This document shows positions 16,175 to 25,800 of a DNA stretch of 32,987 nucleotides, piece by piece (the stretch's first letter is position 1; every line of letters starts with the position of its first letter). The stretch comes from Competibacteraceae bacterium UBA6584. GTDB taxonomy: Bacteria > Pseudomonadota > Gammaproteobacteria > Competibacterales > Competibacteraceae. The stretch is from assembly GCA_002433805.1 (NCBI GenBank), contig DJIW01000014.1:1-32987 (forward strand). The letters are read 5' to 3'. A model generated the notes under the pieces. The model did not search any database and was not told the origin of the DNA. It was given only the letters and a program-made list of their open reading frames with translations. The position numbers and the translations under genes are program-made.

Positions 16175-17401
16175 ATGCAACCCGTACTGAAATCCGCCAA
16201 GCTGGCCAATGTTTGCTACGACATCCGGGGGCCGGTATTGGCGCACGCCAAACAAATGGAAGACGAAGGCCATCGCATCACTAAATTGAACATCGGCAAC
16301 CCCGCGCCGTTCGGCTTCCTGGCCCCCGAGGAACTGGTTCAGGACGTCATTCACAACCTGCCGGACGCTTCCGGCTATTGCGATTCAAAGGGCCTGTTCG
16401 CGGCGCGCAAGGCGGTGATGCACTACACCCAGCAAAAAGCCATCCGCGGAGTGCAAGTCGAGGATATTTACATCGGTAACGGGGTGTCCGAGCTGATCGT
16501 GATGGCGTTGCAAGCGTTGCTGAACAACGGCGACGAGGTGTTGATCCCCGCGCCGGACTATCCGTTGTGGACGGCGGCGGTCAGCCTCTCCGGCGGCACG
16601 CCGCACCACTACCTCTGCGACGAACAGGCAGGCTGGTTGCCGGATTTGAACGATATCCGCGCCAAGATCGCGCCGACGACCCGCGCCATTGTCATTATCA
16701 ATCCCAACAACCCGACCGGGGCTTTATATCCGGTCGAGCTGCTGCAAGACATTCTGGAGATCGCTCGCCAGCATCAACTGATCGTTTACGCGGATGAAAT
16801 TTACGACAAGGTGCTTTACGACGGCGCTCAGCACACCTCCATCGCCTCCTTGGCGGAAGATGTGTTGTGTCTGACCTTCAACGGCCTTTCAAAAAACTAC
16901 CGGGCCTGCGGCTACCGCGCCGGTTGGATGGTGGTCTCCGGCGAAAAGAACCACGCGCAGGATTATATCGAGGGTTTGACCATCCTCGCGTCGATGCGGT
17001 TGTGCGCCAACGTGCCGGCGCAGCACGCGATTCAAACCGCGCTCGGCGGCTATCAAAGCATAGAGGATCTGATACTCCCCACCGGACGCTTGGGCAAACA
17101 GCGCGACCTGGCGTTTCAGCTGCTCACCGACATTCCCGGCATCAGTTGCGTCAAGCCCAAGGCGGCGCTGTATCTGTTCCCTCGGCTCGACTTAAAACGC
17201 TATCCCATCGTCGACGACCAACAATTTGTGTTGGATCTGTTGATCGAGGAAAAGGTCTTGCTGGTGCAAGGCAGCGGTTTCAACTGGCCCCGGCCGGACC
17301 ATCTGCGCGTCGTGTTTTTGCCGCACGAGGACGATCTCGCCGATGCGATCAGACGGCTGGCGCATTTTCTGGATCGGTACAGCAAGCGTCACAGCGCGTA
17401 G
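16175..17401 (+). CDS. alaA: Glutamate-pyruvate aminotransferase AlaA
   Basis: 408 aa. A class I PLP aminotransferase that forms alanine from pyruvate and glutamate. Markers: DIRGPVLAHAKQMEDEGHRITKLNIGNPAPFGF at the start, typical of AlaA/YfbQ; GNGVSELIVMALQALL; PDYPLWTA; NPNNPTGALY; YADEIYDKVLYD; and the PLP lysine Lys240 in NGLSKNYRACGYRAGW. The length matches E. coli AlaA (about 405 aa). CAGGA precedes ATG 16175. Monocistronic by layout: a divergent operon upstream, and a large hairpin and convergent gene downstream. Confidence 0.93.
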   Translation: MQPVLKSAKLANVCYDIRGPVLAHAKQMEDEGHRITKLNIGNPAPFGFLAPEELVQDVIHNLPDASGYCDSKGLFAARKAVMHYTQQKAIRGVQVEDIYIGNGVSELIVMALQALLNNGDEVLIPAPDYPLWTAAVSLSGGTPHHYLCDEQAGWLPDLNDIRAKIAPTTRAIVIINPNNPTGALYPVELLQDILEIARQHQLIVYADEIYDKVLYDGAQHTSIASLAEDVLCLTFNGLSKNYRACGYRAGWMVVSGEKNHAQDYIEGLTILASMRLCANVPAQHAIQTALGGYQSIEDLILPTGRLGKQRDLAFQLLTDIPGISCVKPKAALYLFPRLDLKRYPIVDDQQFVLDLLIEEKVLLVQGSGFNWPRPDHLRVVFLPHEDDLADAIRRLAHFLDRYSKRHSA

Positions 17402-17471
17402 CGGCGAACGCCACCGCCTCGCGAACCGAACGCCGAAGATTCGGTAGGGGTGTGTTTCAGATAAAGGGATG

Positions 17472-17513
17472 GCAGCCAATGTGACGGGCAAAACGCCTGG
17501 TCACATTGACTGC
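17472..17513. terminator. 14-bp inverted repeat, likely bidirectional terminator
   Basis: Arms 17472-17485 and 17500-17513 pair over 14 positions with one mismatch (a G-U pair in RNA), and inner GGC and GCC extend the stem. It lies between the convergent alaA and GlsB-type genes. There is no strong T run on either side. A TTGACA hexamer touches the right arm (17514-17519) but has no convincing -10 partner. Confidence 0.5.
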
Positions 17514-17539
17514 TTGACATTCTCAGCGGCTTTCGACGC

Positions 17540-17797
17540 TCAAACCCTCGAGCCTTTCATCATCCTATACAAGAACAACAGCACGATCGCCCCGATTACC
17601 GCGAGCATGAGGCTGCCGAGGTTAAAGCCGGTCACGTCGCCGAAACCGAGCATGGTCCCAAGAAAGCCGCCGACCACGGCCCCCGCGACGCCCAGCAGAA
17701 TGGTGATGATCCACCCGCCCGGATCGGCTCCAGGCATGATGAATTTAGCCAACCAACCTGCGATCAGACCAAAGACTAGCCACGATAAAATACCCAT
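17540..17797 (-). CDS. GlsB/YeaQ/YmgE-type small membrane protein
   Basis: 85 aa. Three hydrophobic segments: residues 3-20 (LSWLVFGLIAGWLAKFI), 28-52 (GGWIITILLGVAGAVVGGFLG) and 58-80. The short PGADPGGW loop between the first two is the family signature (old name transglycosylase-associated protein). Members are often stress-induced; biochemical function is unproven. GAGGAG stands about 8 bases before the ATG, a very strong ribosome site, consistent with high expression. The next gene upstream on the same strand is 84 bases away. Confidence 0.9.
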   Translation of the reverse strand: MGILSWLVFGLIAGWLAKFIMPGADPGGWIITILLGVAGAVVGGFLGTMLGFGDVTGFNLGSLMLAVIGAIVLLFLYRMMKGSRV

Positions 17798-17881
17798 GGA
17801 TGACTCTCCTCAATCTACACTTCAACTCAACACGGATTTACTCACCTACACAGTCGCCGCCATCGGCCAACAACAACGCGG

Positions 17882-18397
17882 TCAGCGGTTGCGCTTGGAC
17901 AGATAGCGCGCGGCCATGATCGCCAACGCGCCTTGGACCAGCGGATTGCCGAGGGCTTTGACGAAAAAGGGTTGATCCTGAGCCGTCTGTTGCAGCGCCT
18001 TGGGCGCGTTTTGCTGCGCGTATCCCGCCAGGCGCCCCAGATCGTCGGCCTGCATGTTGCGGGGATCGTCGGAGGATAAGCCCAGCGAACGCGCGATGGC
18101 GCCCACGTCGATCCCGGCGTTTTGCATCGCGTTTTTCAAGCCGGCGGCCAAGCCGGTACGCTCCTCGGGGTTAAGGTTTTGCGCGGCCCGCGTGAACGTA
18201 TCGGGATCGGCTTGCGAGATATAGGATTTCAGCGCTTGATCGAATTCAGGGTGGCGGTTTTGGCTAAACTGCTCGAAACGTTGCGCGGCTTCCTTGGGCG
18301 AAACATGGGTGTCGGGATTGGAAAAGCGCGACATGAAATCCTCGACATTGGCGTCGTCGTCCAAGCCGAATTTTTCGGTTCTATCATTAGCGGGCAT
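17882..18397 (-). CDS. Unknown acidic soluble protein
   Basis: 171 aa. The N-terminal part is polar and acidic (TEKFGLDDDANVEDFMSRF). The middle has short helical units (SPKEAAQRFEQFSQ, DPDTFTRAAQNLNPEERTGLAAGLKNAMQNAG, ADDLGRLAGYAQQNAPKALQ). The C-terminal segment is more hydrophobic (PLVQGALAIMAARYL) and ends basic (SKRNR), so it may touch the membrane. I do not recognise the family. The start at 18397 has AGAGGA 8 bases upstream. It lies between a lipoprotein gene and the GlsB-type gene on the same strand. Confidence 0.7.
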   Translation of the reverse strand: MPANDRTEKFGLDDDANVEDFMSRFSNPDTHVSPKEAAQRFEQFSQNRHPEFDQALKSYISQADPDTFTRAAQNLNPEERTGLAAGLKNAMQNAGIDVGAIARSLGLSSDDPRNMQADDLGRLAGYAQQNAPKALQQTAQDQPFFVKALGNPLVQGALAIMAARYLSKRNR

Positions 18398-18450
18398 GGT
18401 GTAATCCTCTTGGCAAGACGTTCGGTACCGAACGGGGATCGATCAAAAAA

Positions 18451-18885
18451 TCAAAAATTGGGTTTGTAGCTCACATTGGAATCGGCCGGAGCGGAGGGAT
18501 CGTAGCCCATTGTCGCCATCGCCTGACCGTTGGGCGCGTAGCCGATCACCATCAAGGGCCGGCCGGGGAATTCGTCGCGCATCTCCCTCAACAGAGTCGT
18601 CATCAAGGGCCGCACTTGATCGAGTTTTACTTGGGTGTCGAAGACCACCCCCAGTTCGTTGTCCCGGTTCATACGGGCGTCGCGGATGACGTTGTTGCCG
18701 GCCGCCGACCCTTTGATTCGAGCCAGAAACTGTTCTTGCTTGCTCGGCGCTCGCAGTTGCGGGGCGGGCGCGGCCGGCGCTTGCGCGACCGGAGGTCGGG
18801 AGGGTGGGGCCTTGGGAGGCGGGTCGTCGCAGCCGGCCAGCAGCATCGCCAGCAGTCCTGCGATCCAAAACGGTTTGTGATTCAT
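18451..18885 (-). CDS. Unknown small lipoprotein
   Basis: 144 aa. The signal peptide MNHKPFWIAGLLAMLLAGC ends in the lipobox LLAGC with Cys19. A proline- and alanine-rich linker (PPPKAPPSRPPVAQAPAAPAP) follows, then a compact domain with DARMNRDNELGVVFDT and MRDEFPGRPLMVIGYAPNGQAMATMGYD. A periplasmic or outer-membrane anchored protein is likely; the family is unknown. The start ATG 18885 gives a proper lipoprotein signal; longer in-frame extension to 19257 would bury it. AGG lies about 8 bases upstream. Confidence 0.7.
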   Translation of the reverse strand: MNHKPFWIAGLLAMLLAGCDDPPPKAPPSRPPVAQAPAAPAPQLRAPSKQEQFLARIKGSAAGNNVIRDARMNRDNELGVVFDTQVKLDQVRPLMTTLLREMRDEFPGRPLMVIGYAPNGQAMATMGYDPSAPADSNVSYKPNF

Positions 18886-19339
18886 AATCCAACCTATTGA
18901 AAAGTGATGGCGACTGGCGAAATGAGCGCTCTCAATTTGGCAAGTAAGGTTTTCCGGCCTAGAAAATATTTGATTGAAGTCCTTGATGGCTATTCTGATT
19001 ACGCTAGATAGGCGGTTTGGCTCAATAGTTCCCCGGCAATCGAAATCGCTCCGACGGACAGCTAGTTGATTGGAGCGAGAGCGCTTGCGCCTTGACCGGA
19101 ACTCCGAGCCTTGACCGCTTCCCAATCGATGCGAGCAAAAGCATAGGCCAAAGCACGCGCGAGGGGGAAGCCTGTTTTGCGATTCATCGCGCTTCATTTT
19201 CGAGCTTGACCTTCGGTTGGGATCGTCCCGGCTGGCGCGGGTTCTCCGTTGCGCCACCGGGTGTCGCCGGATTGGAAGCTAGCGTGGCAACCTTATCGAT
19301 TGCGACGAATTTTTTTAAATCGCCAAGGAGTGAAACCTC
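18886..19339. other. Divergent intergenic region without a gene
   Basis: About 450 bases between the lipoprotein and the 71-aa protein, of mixed composition. A GAGCGCTC palindrome is present near 18925. I find no convincing promoter pair, RNA gene or decayed gene. Confidence 0.3.
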
Positions 19340-19555
19340 ATGAGTTGGTCCATTAATTTTCATGCCGATGAGGAGCGTAAAGTCACCGTGGAAGCGGATT
19401 GGCGAGGCCCTGGGGACTATCAACTGCGTCGCTTGGATGGGGCGATAAGCCTGTTGGGGGTCTGCCAAACGCCCGAGGAGATGCTGAACGCGCTGCTGGA
19501 CAGCGATTGGTCGGTCGAATTGGAAGGGGCGCGGATCGAACCCGTGCCCGCTTGA
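19340..19555 (+). CDS. Unknown 71-aa protein
   Basis: Small acidic soluble protein: N-terminal MSWSINFHADEERKVTVEADW suggests beta strands, then DYQLRRLDGAISLLG, then a helix PEEMLNALLDSDW. AAGGAG lies about 8 bases before the ATG, and codon use looks like the neighbouring core genes, so I consider it real. Family unknown. It precedes the AhpD-like gene with a hairpin in between. Confidence 0.6.
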   Translation: MSWSINFHADEERKVTVEADWRGPGDYQLRRLDGAISLLGVCQTPEEMLNALLDSDWSVELEGARIEPVPA

Positions 19556-19572
19556 ACGGGATGCCTTCCCCT

Positions 19573-19605
19573 GGCTGCTGCGTTGCACTACGCTAGGCGG
19601 CAGCC
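19573..19605 (+). repeat. Stem-loop between two small genes
   Basis: GGCTGCTGC (19573-19581) and GCGGCAGCC (19597-19605) form a 9-bp stem with one wobble pair and a 15-base loop. It ends 22 bases before the next start codon, so it may be a weak terminator or affect translation. Confidence 0.35.
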
Positions 19606-19627
19606 TATTCCATCAAAGGACAACCGC

Positions 19628-20206
19628 ATGGCCGCCATCAGTCGCTATCCGATCCCCCCGTTGGACGATTTGCCCGAAGACGTGCGCGAGCGCATTCTGG
19701 CGGTGCAGGAGCAAACCGGTTTCGTGCCCAACATTTTTCTGGGGCTGGCCCACCGGCCCGACGAGTTTCGGGCCTTTTTCGCTTATCACGACGCGCTCAT
19801 GGAGAAAGCGAGCGGTTTGAGCAAGGCGGAGCGGGAAATGATCGTGGTGGCGACCTCGAACGCCAACCAGTGCCAGTACTGCGTGGTCGCGCACGGGGCC
19901 ATCCTGCGCGTCCGCGCCAAGAATCCCCTGATCGCCGATCAGGTGGCGATCAACTACCGCAAGGCCGATCTGACGCCCCGGCAAAGCGCCATGCTCGATT
20001 TTGCCCTCAAGGTTTCCCAGGAAGCGTACGCAGTCCACGAGGCCGATTTCGAGACGCTGCGGGGGCATGGGTTCACGGATGCGGACATTTGGGATATCGG
20101 GGCCATCGCGGCGTTCTTCGCCATGTCCAACCGGCTGGCGAACATGACCAGCCTGCGGCCCAACGACGAGTTTTACTTACTGGGCCGAATTCCGAAACAG
20201 AAATAG
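19628..20206 (+). CDS. AhpD-like / carboxymuconolactone decarboxylase family protein
   Basis: 192 aa. The core holds the AhpD redox motif: EREMIVVATSNANQC, with Cys82-x2-Cys85-x3-His89 (CQYCVVAH). A second helical part (LTPRQSAMLDFALKVSQEAYAVHEADFETLRGHGFTDADIWDIGAIAAFFAMSNRLAN) is typical of the peroxidase-related branch. These proteins act as thiol-dependent peroxidases or disulfide reductases. Start ATG 19628 has AAGGA about 8 bases upstream. It is followed 51 bases later by the FAD oxidase gene; a shared transcript is possible. Confidence 0.88.
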   Translation: MAAISRYPIPPLDDLPEDVRERILAVQEQTGFVPNIFLGLAHRPDEFRAFFAYHDALMEKASGLSKAEREMIVVATSNANQCQYCVVAHGAILRVRAKNPLIADQVAINYRKADLTPRQSAMLDFALKVSQEAYAVHEADFETLRGHGFTDADIWDIGAIAAFFAMSNRLANMTSLRPNDEFYLLGRIPKQK

Positions 20207-20257
20207 AACCTGGCGCTTCGATAGTTCGGGTTGGCTCGACCGGTCAAGGCAGCGAGC

Positions 20258-21358
20258 ATGGAAACCGTGGAAACCGTGGTGGTCGGGGCCGGAGTGATCG
20301 GCTTGGCGGTCGCCCGCGAGTTAGCCTTGACCGGCCGCGAGGTGGTGATTTTGGAAGCGTTGGAGCGCTTCGGTAGCCAAACCTCAGCGCGCAATTCCGA
20401 GGTGATTCACGCCGGCCTCTATTACCCGCCCGGTTCGCTCAAGGCTCGGTTGTGCGTGCGGGGCAAGGACTTGCTTTATCATTATTGCGCCGAACGGGGC
20501 ATCGGCCACCGGCGCATCGGTAAACTGTTGGTCGCGTGCGAGGAGGCGGAATTGGCGGCGCTCGCCCGATACGCCGAATGCGCGGCCGCCAACGGCGCGC
20601 CGCTGCGACCGCTCGCCGCCGCCGAGGTCCGGCGGTTGGAACCGGCGGTGCGGGCGGTCGCCGGCCTGTATTCGGAATCCACCGGCATCGTCGACAGCCA
20701 CGGCTTGATGCTGGCGTTGCTCGGGGACGCGGAGCGGGCCGGCGCGGCGCTGGTCACGCGGACGCCGGTGGCGGGCGGTCGGATCGGCCCGGACGGGATC
20801 GTGCTGCGCGCCGGCGGCGCGGAGCCGTTCGCATTGCGCTGCCGCTGCTTGATCAACGCGGCGGGCTTGCAGGCGCAGCCACTGGCGCGGCAACTCAAGG
20901 GATTTCCAGCGGCGCGGATACCGCCCGCGTTTTACGCCAAGGGCCATTATTTCACCTTGAGCGGTCGCGCGCCGTTCCGGCATCTGGTGTATCCGATGCC
21001 GGATCACGCCGGACTGGGCATTCACGTCACGCTCGATTTAGGCGGTCAATGCAAGTTCGGGCCGGACGTGAGCGGCTGGCCGACATCGCCGGATTACGGC
21101 TTTGAATCCGGCCTGGAAGATAAATTTTACCGAGCGATCCGCCGCTACTATCCCGATCTGCCGGACGGCGCGCTGCAACCGGGCTATACCGGCATCCGAC
21201 CCAAGGTGACCGGTCCGACCGAGGCGGCGGGCGATTTTATCATTCAGGGTCCGCGCGATCACGGCGCGGCGGGGGTGGTGAACCTGTTCGGGATCGAATC
21301 GCCGGGGCTGACCGCGTCGCTCGCCATCGCGCGGCAGGTGTCGGCAGCCTTGACATAG
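20258..21358 (+). CDS. LhgO-like FAD-dependent oxidoreductase (L-2-hydroxyglutarate oxidase type)
   Basis: 366 aa. A DAO-type flavoprotein: FAD loop VVVGAGVIGLAVARELALTGREVVILEA at the start, then TSARNSEVIHAGLYYPPGSLKARLCVRG, close to the L-2-hydroxyglutarate oxidase pattern, GIVDSHGLM, LINAAGLQAQPLA, and GIRPKVTGP with FIIQGP near the C-terminus. The likely reaction is oxidation of L-2-hydroxyglutarate or a similar 2-hydroxyacid. I chose ATG 20258 (AAGG 10 bases upstream) over TTG 20231. It ends 27 bases before the first antiporter-like gene, so read-through into the DabA cluster is possible, but no functional link is evident. Confidence 0.85.
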   Translation: METVETVVVGAGVIGLAVARELALTGREVVILEALERFGSQTSARNSEVIHAGLYYPPGSLKARLCVRGKDLLYHYCAERGIGHRRIGKLLVACEEAELAALARYAECAAANGAPLRPLAAAEVRRLEPAVRAVAGLYSESTGIVDSHGLMLALLGDAERAGAALVTRTPVAGGRIGPDGIVLRAGGAEPFALRCRCLINAAGLQAQPLARQLKGFPAARIPPAFYAKGHYFTLSGRAPFRHLVYPMPDHAGLGIHVTLDLGGQCKFGPDVSGWPTSPDYGFESGLEDKFYRAIRRYYPDLPDGALQPGYTGIRPKVTGPTEAAGDFIIQGPRDHGAAGVVNLFGIESPGLTASLAIARQVSAALT

Positions 21359-21385
21359 CGTGGGTCACTCTTCAAAACAATAACA

Positions 21386-22849
21386 ATGAAAATGCTCAGC
21401 CTGATTTTATGGGTTCCCTTTTTCGGCGCGGTCCTGGTCGCTTTGCTGCCGGCGGGGCAACCGCGTTTGATTCGCGGGGTGGCGCTGTTCCACGCCGGTT
21501 TGACCTTAATCCTATCGTGGAGCCTGCTCGCGCATTTCGACCGTGGCGCGACGGCGCTCCAGTTCGCGGAGCAGGTGGTGTGGAGCGCCACCATCGGAGT
21601 CTCTTACGCGCTGGGCGTCGATGGCTTGTCCCTGCCGATGGTCTTGCTGGGCACCTTGCTCGCCGCCGTGGCGCTGCTGGCCTCGGATAAAGTCACCACG
21701 GGCGTCAAGGGCTATCACGCTTGGCTGCTGGTGCTGGAATTCGCCTTGCTGGGCGTGTTCATGGCCCAGGATTGGTCGCTGTTTTTCATGTTCTGGGAGC
21801 TGACCCTGATCCCGCTGTTTTTTCTGATCGACCTATGGGGCGGGGAAAAGCGCCACACGGCTAGCCTCAGTTTCGTGCTGTACACCATGGGCGGGTCCAT
21901 CTTTATCCTGATCGCGCTCATCATGCTCTATCAGGCGACACCTCACCATTCCTTCGCCATGCCGGCCATCGCCGAAGCGGCGCGGAATCTGCCGCGCGGC
22001 GAACAAGTGTGGCTGTTGGTGGCGTTTTTGATCGGTTTCGGCGTCAAAATCCCGCTGTTTCCGCTGCATGGGTGGCTGCCGCTGGCGCACGTCGAAGCAC
22101 CGAGCCCGGTCAGCGTGCTGCTGTCCGGGGTGTTGCTGAAAATGGGCGCTTACGGGCTATTGCGGGTGGTGGGGATCGTGCCGGAGGCGACGCTGCTGTT
22201 GCAGCCGCTGCTGGTCGGGCTCGCCTTGCTCAGCATCCTCTACGGCGGGTTGCTGGCGTGGCGGCAGACTGATTTGAAAGCGATGATCGCCTATTCCTCG
22301 GTCAGCCACATGGGCGTGGTGGTGCTCGGCGTTTCGAGCTTGAACGAGATCGGCTTGCAGGGGGCGACCCTACAGATGGCGGCGCACGGCCTGATCGCCG
22401 GGGCGCTGTTTTTGTTGATCGGCCTGCTGTACGAACGCACCCACAGCCGCGAGCTGGCCGATTACGGTTCGCTGGTGCGGGTGACGCCGCGCTTCACGTT
22501 TTTGATCGCCCTGGCGTTGCTCGCCGGGATGGGAATGCCGGGGCTGGCGGGGTTCGTGGCCGAATTGCACGTGCTGATCGGCGGTTTCGCGCGCTGGGGT
22601 TGGTTGATGGTGCTGGCGAGCCTCGGCGTGCTGCTGAGCGCGGCTTACGCGGTGCGGACCCTCGGCGGGCTGTTCGCCGGGCCGGGCCGGCCGGAGCTGG
22701 CCCAGCTCGAAGACTTGCGGCCGCTGGAACTGGCGGCCGCGGTTCCCCTGGCGGCGGGATTGCTGCTGGTGGGGTTACAGCCCGCGCCGGTGGTGGCCCT
22801 GAGCAGCGCCAAGGTCGCGGAATTGGCCGCGCTGTTCAGCCGCTTTTGA
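21386..22849 (+). CDS. NuoM-like proton/cation antiporter subunit of the DabA cluster
   Basis: 487 aa, about 14 membrane helices. All key residues of a complex I antiporter module are in place: TM5 Glu138 (FMFWELTLIPLFF), TM7 Lys221 (GFGVKIPLFPLHGWLP), TM8 Lys252 (LLKMGAYGLLR) and TM12 Glu393 (GLAGFVAELHV). It is not ordinary complex I, because no other nuo genes are here. The next gene is DabA, 9 bases downstream. By analogy with DabB it would use ion flow to power the carbonic-anhydrase-like partner, though DabB is usually described as more NuoL-like. The ribosome site is poor; ATG 21386 or ATG 21392 could start. Confidence 0.9.
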   Translation: MKMLSLILWVPFFGAVLVALLPAGQPRLIRGVALFHAGLTLILSWSLLAHFDRGATALQFAEQVVWSATIGVSYALGVDGLSLPMVLLGTLLAAVALLASDKVTTGVKGYHAWLLVLEFALLGVFMAQDWSLFFMFWELTLIPLFFLIDLWGGEKRHTASLSFVLYTMGGSIFILIALIMLYQATPHHSFAMPAIAEAARNLPRGEQVWLLVAFLIGFGVKIPLFPLHGWLPLAHVEAPSPVSVLLSGVLLKMGAYGLLRVVGIVPEATLLLQPLLVGLALLSILYGGLLAWRQTDLKAMIAYSSVSHMGVVVLGVSSLNEIGLQGATLQMAAHGLIAGALFLLIGLLYERTHSRELADYGSLVRVTPRFTFLIALALLAGMGMPGLAGFVAELHVLIGGFARWGWLMVLASLGVLLSAAYAVRTLGGLFAGPGRPELAQLEDLRPLELAAAVPLAAGLLLVGLQPAPVVALSSAKVAELAALFSRF

Positions 22850-22858
22850 GGGGTATCC

Positions 22859-25800
22859 ATGACCGCAGCCGACTCGCCCGCCGCTAGCAGCGCGCCGCTT
22901 TCGCCGCGCCAGATCGTCGAACACGCCATCGCCCATCTCGATCATGTGTTGCCCGCGCAAGCGCCGATCCTGAACTTCGTCCATCACAACACCTTGCACG
23001 GCTACCAGCATTTGCCGTTCGAGGAGGCGCTGGCCGCCGCCGAAGCGTTGACCGGGATTCACGCCTACCTGCCGGACGCGGCGTTTCGCAAGCTGTATCA
23101 GGCGGATCGGATCGTCGCGGCCGACCTGGACGCGGTGTTCGCCCAACGTCCTGAACTGGAGGTCGAGCGGGTGCTGGCGCAAGTCGGCGAGCGGGAAATC
23201 CGCCGGGGCGAGGTGCTGCGGATCGCGCTGGTGTACGGCGTGGAGGCGCTGACCCTGAACGATTTGGTCTGGCGGATGGAAGAACTGGAGGCGACCCGCC
23301 GCTTTGAGGCGGACGTGCCGGAACCCGCGCGCCAGCGGTTGCTGGAGCACGCGCGAGCGGCGGGCGCGGCCGAGCTCGGCGCGGTGCTGGAGGATGTGTG
23401 GCGGGCCTGTCTTGAAGGGTTTCGCCTGCCCGCGTTCAAGCTCCATCCCGAAGAATTGGTGGATTTACAGTTGAACGTGGCGAAGACGCTGCTGGCGCGC
23501 TTTCGCCAGGAAGGCGCGCCGGATGAACAGGGGCCGGTCGTCCACAAGCGGATGCAGGCGGAAGCCGCAGCGCTGATCGCGCGCCTGTTCGACGATGTGG
23601 GCGAGGGCAGCACGCTGCGGGGGGTGTTGCGGGCCTTGACCGGGCACGATCTGTTCGATCGGGCGCGGCCCTATTTGATCCGGTTGTGCGCCGCTTATCT
23701 CGACGAGGGTTTGGCCGCCTGGACTCTACCGGACCGGACGGAGGGGTTGTATGCGGCCTGGCGGCGGCTGGCGGCGCGCGATCCGGCCTGGACCCTGACA
23801 GGTTTATCGGACGGCCGCGCGACGCCGGCCGACGGGCCGGATGATCCATTCGAGGCGGTGATCGCCGAATTGCGGCGGCTGGGGCTTCCCGAAGCGCGCT
23901 GGGAAGGTTATTTGACCCGCTTGGCGCTGGAATTGCCGGGCTGGTCGGGCATGATGAACTGGCGGCAGCAACATCCGGAGTATGCCGCCAGCCGCGAGCA
24001 GCGCATCCGGTTGGTCGATTATCTGGCGGTGCGGCTGGCGCTGGATCGGCTGTGGATCCAGCGGTTATCCCGCGAGCTGTGGGACGTGGCGGGCACGCTG
24101 CCGGAGTTGCGCGCCTATTTCACCGCCCGGCCCGCCGAGGCGCTGGCGCGACAGGCGCTGCACGCGGGACGGCTGCCGGAATATCTCGCCAGCCGGACGC
24201 GCGAGTTGGCGGCGGGTGAGGCGTCGCCCGCCGCGTGGGATACGCTCGCCGACATGATCTGGACCTGGCTGCACAGTCCGGTGGCGGCCCAGGCCGAAAG
24301 CCATACCGTGCACGGCAGCGCGTGGCGGCTGTTCCGGCTTTCCCAGCATCTGGGATTGTCCGGCGGCGAGCTGCGGTCGTTGTTGCCGGTCGAGTTGGAA
24401 CGCCTGCTGGAGCCGCTGGACGCTTTGTCGGCTCCGGTGCGCGGGGCGCTGTGGCAATGCGCCTACGAACACCATTACCGGAATGACCTGATCAACGCGC
24501 TGGCCAACAATCACGGCCGTTGGGGAGCGCAAGGCGAACGCCCGCAGGCGCAGATCGTGTTCTGCATCGACGACCGGGAAGAAGGCATCCGCCGCCATCT
24601 GGAGGAACTGAATCCCCGGATCGAGACCCTGGGCGCGGCGGGATTTTTCGGAGTGGCGATGAACTGGCGCGGTCTGGACGACCGGACGGTCACGCCGCTG
24701 TGTCCGGTGGTGGTCACGCCCGCGCACGAGATTCGCGAAGTCGGCCGACTTGGCGCGGAAGCGGAATTGGCGTTGCACAACAGGCGGCGAGCTTTGCGGG
24801 AGCGGCTGGGCGCTTTTTATCAAAATATCCGGCGCAACCTGCTGTCCTCGGTTCCGGTGATCGACGCGCTGGCGCTGCCGGTGCTGCCGGTGTTGGCTGG
24901 AAAGATTTTCGCCCCGCACCGGCAGGGACACCTGGCGGCGACGGTCGGCGGGCGCTGGGTGCCGGACGCCCCGACCGAGGTGGCGGCGACCGCAACGGAC
25001 GCCGCTCCGGCCACGCCGGAACAGCCGCGACTGGGTTTCACCGACGCCGAACAGGCCGACCGGGTGGCGGCCTTGCTGCGCAACATGGGCCTGACCCGAC
25101 AATTCGCGCCCCTGGTGCTGCTGATGGGCCACGGTTCGATCAGCCAGAACAACCCGCATCTGGGCGCTTACGATTGCGGCGCCTGCGGCGGGCGGCACGG
25201 CGGGCCGAACGCGCGCACCTTCGCGGCCCTGGCCAACCGTCCGGCGGTGCGGGCGCTGCTGGCCGAACGCGGGATCGCCATTCCGGCCGACATCTGGTTT
25301 GTCGGGGCGGAACACAACACCTGCAACGAACAGATCACCTTTTACGACCGCCGCGATTTTCCGCCGCCCGCCGAAACGGCGCTGCGGGCGCTACAGCCGG
25401 ATCTGGATCGAGCGTGCGCGCTGTCGGCGCAGGAACGCTGCCGCCGTTTCGCCTCCGCGCCGCGCGATCCCGCGCCGGAGCGCGCCTTGCGGCATGTGGT
25501 GGGGCGGTCGCGGGATTTCAGTCAGGCGAGGCCGGAGCTGGGCCACGCCACCAACGCCGCCGCGCTGGTCGGGCGGAGGTCGATGAGTCGAGGAGTATTT
25601 CTGGATCGGCGGGCGTTTCTGATCTCCTACGATCCCACTCAGGACCCCAGCGGAGCCTTACTGGAAAATATCTTGTTAGCCGTGGGGCCGGTCGGCGCGG
25701 GCATCAATCTGGAATATTACTTTTCGACGGTCAACAACGAGCGGCTGGGCTGCGGCACCAAAACCCCGCACAACGTCACCGGCTTGTTCGCGGTGATGGA

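Noticed and set aside
24065..25315. Minus-strand open frame of 416 codons inside dabA
   Set aside because: A shadow of dabA, with low-complexity Arg/Gln-rich translation.
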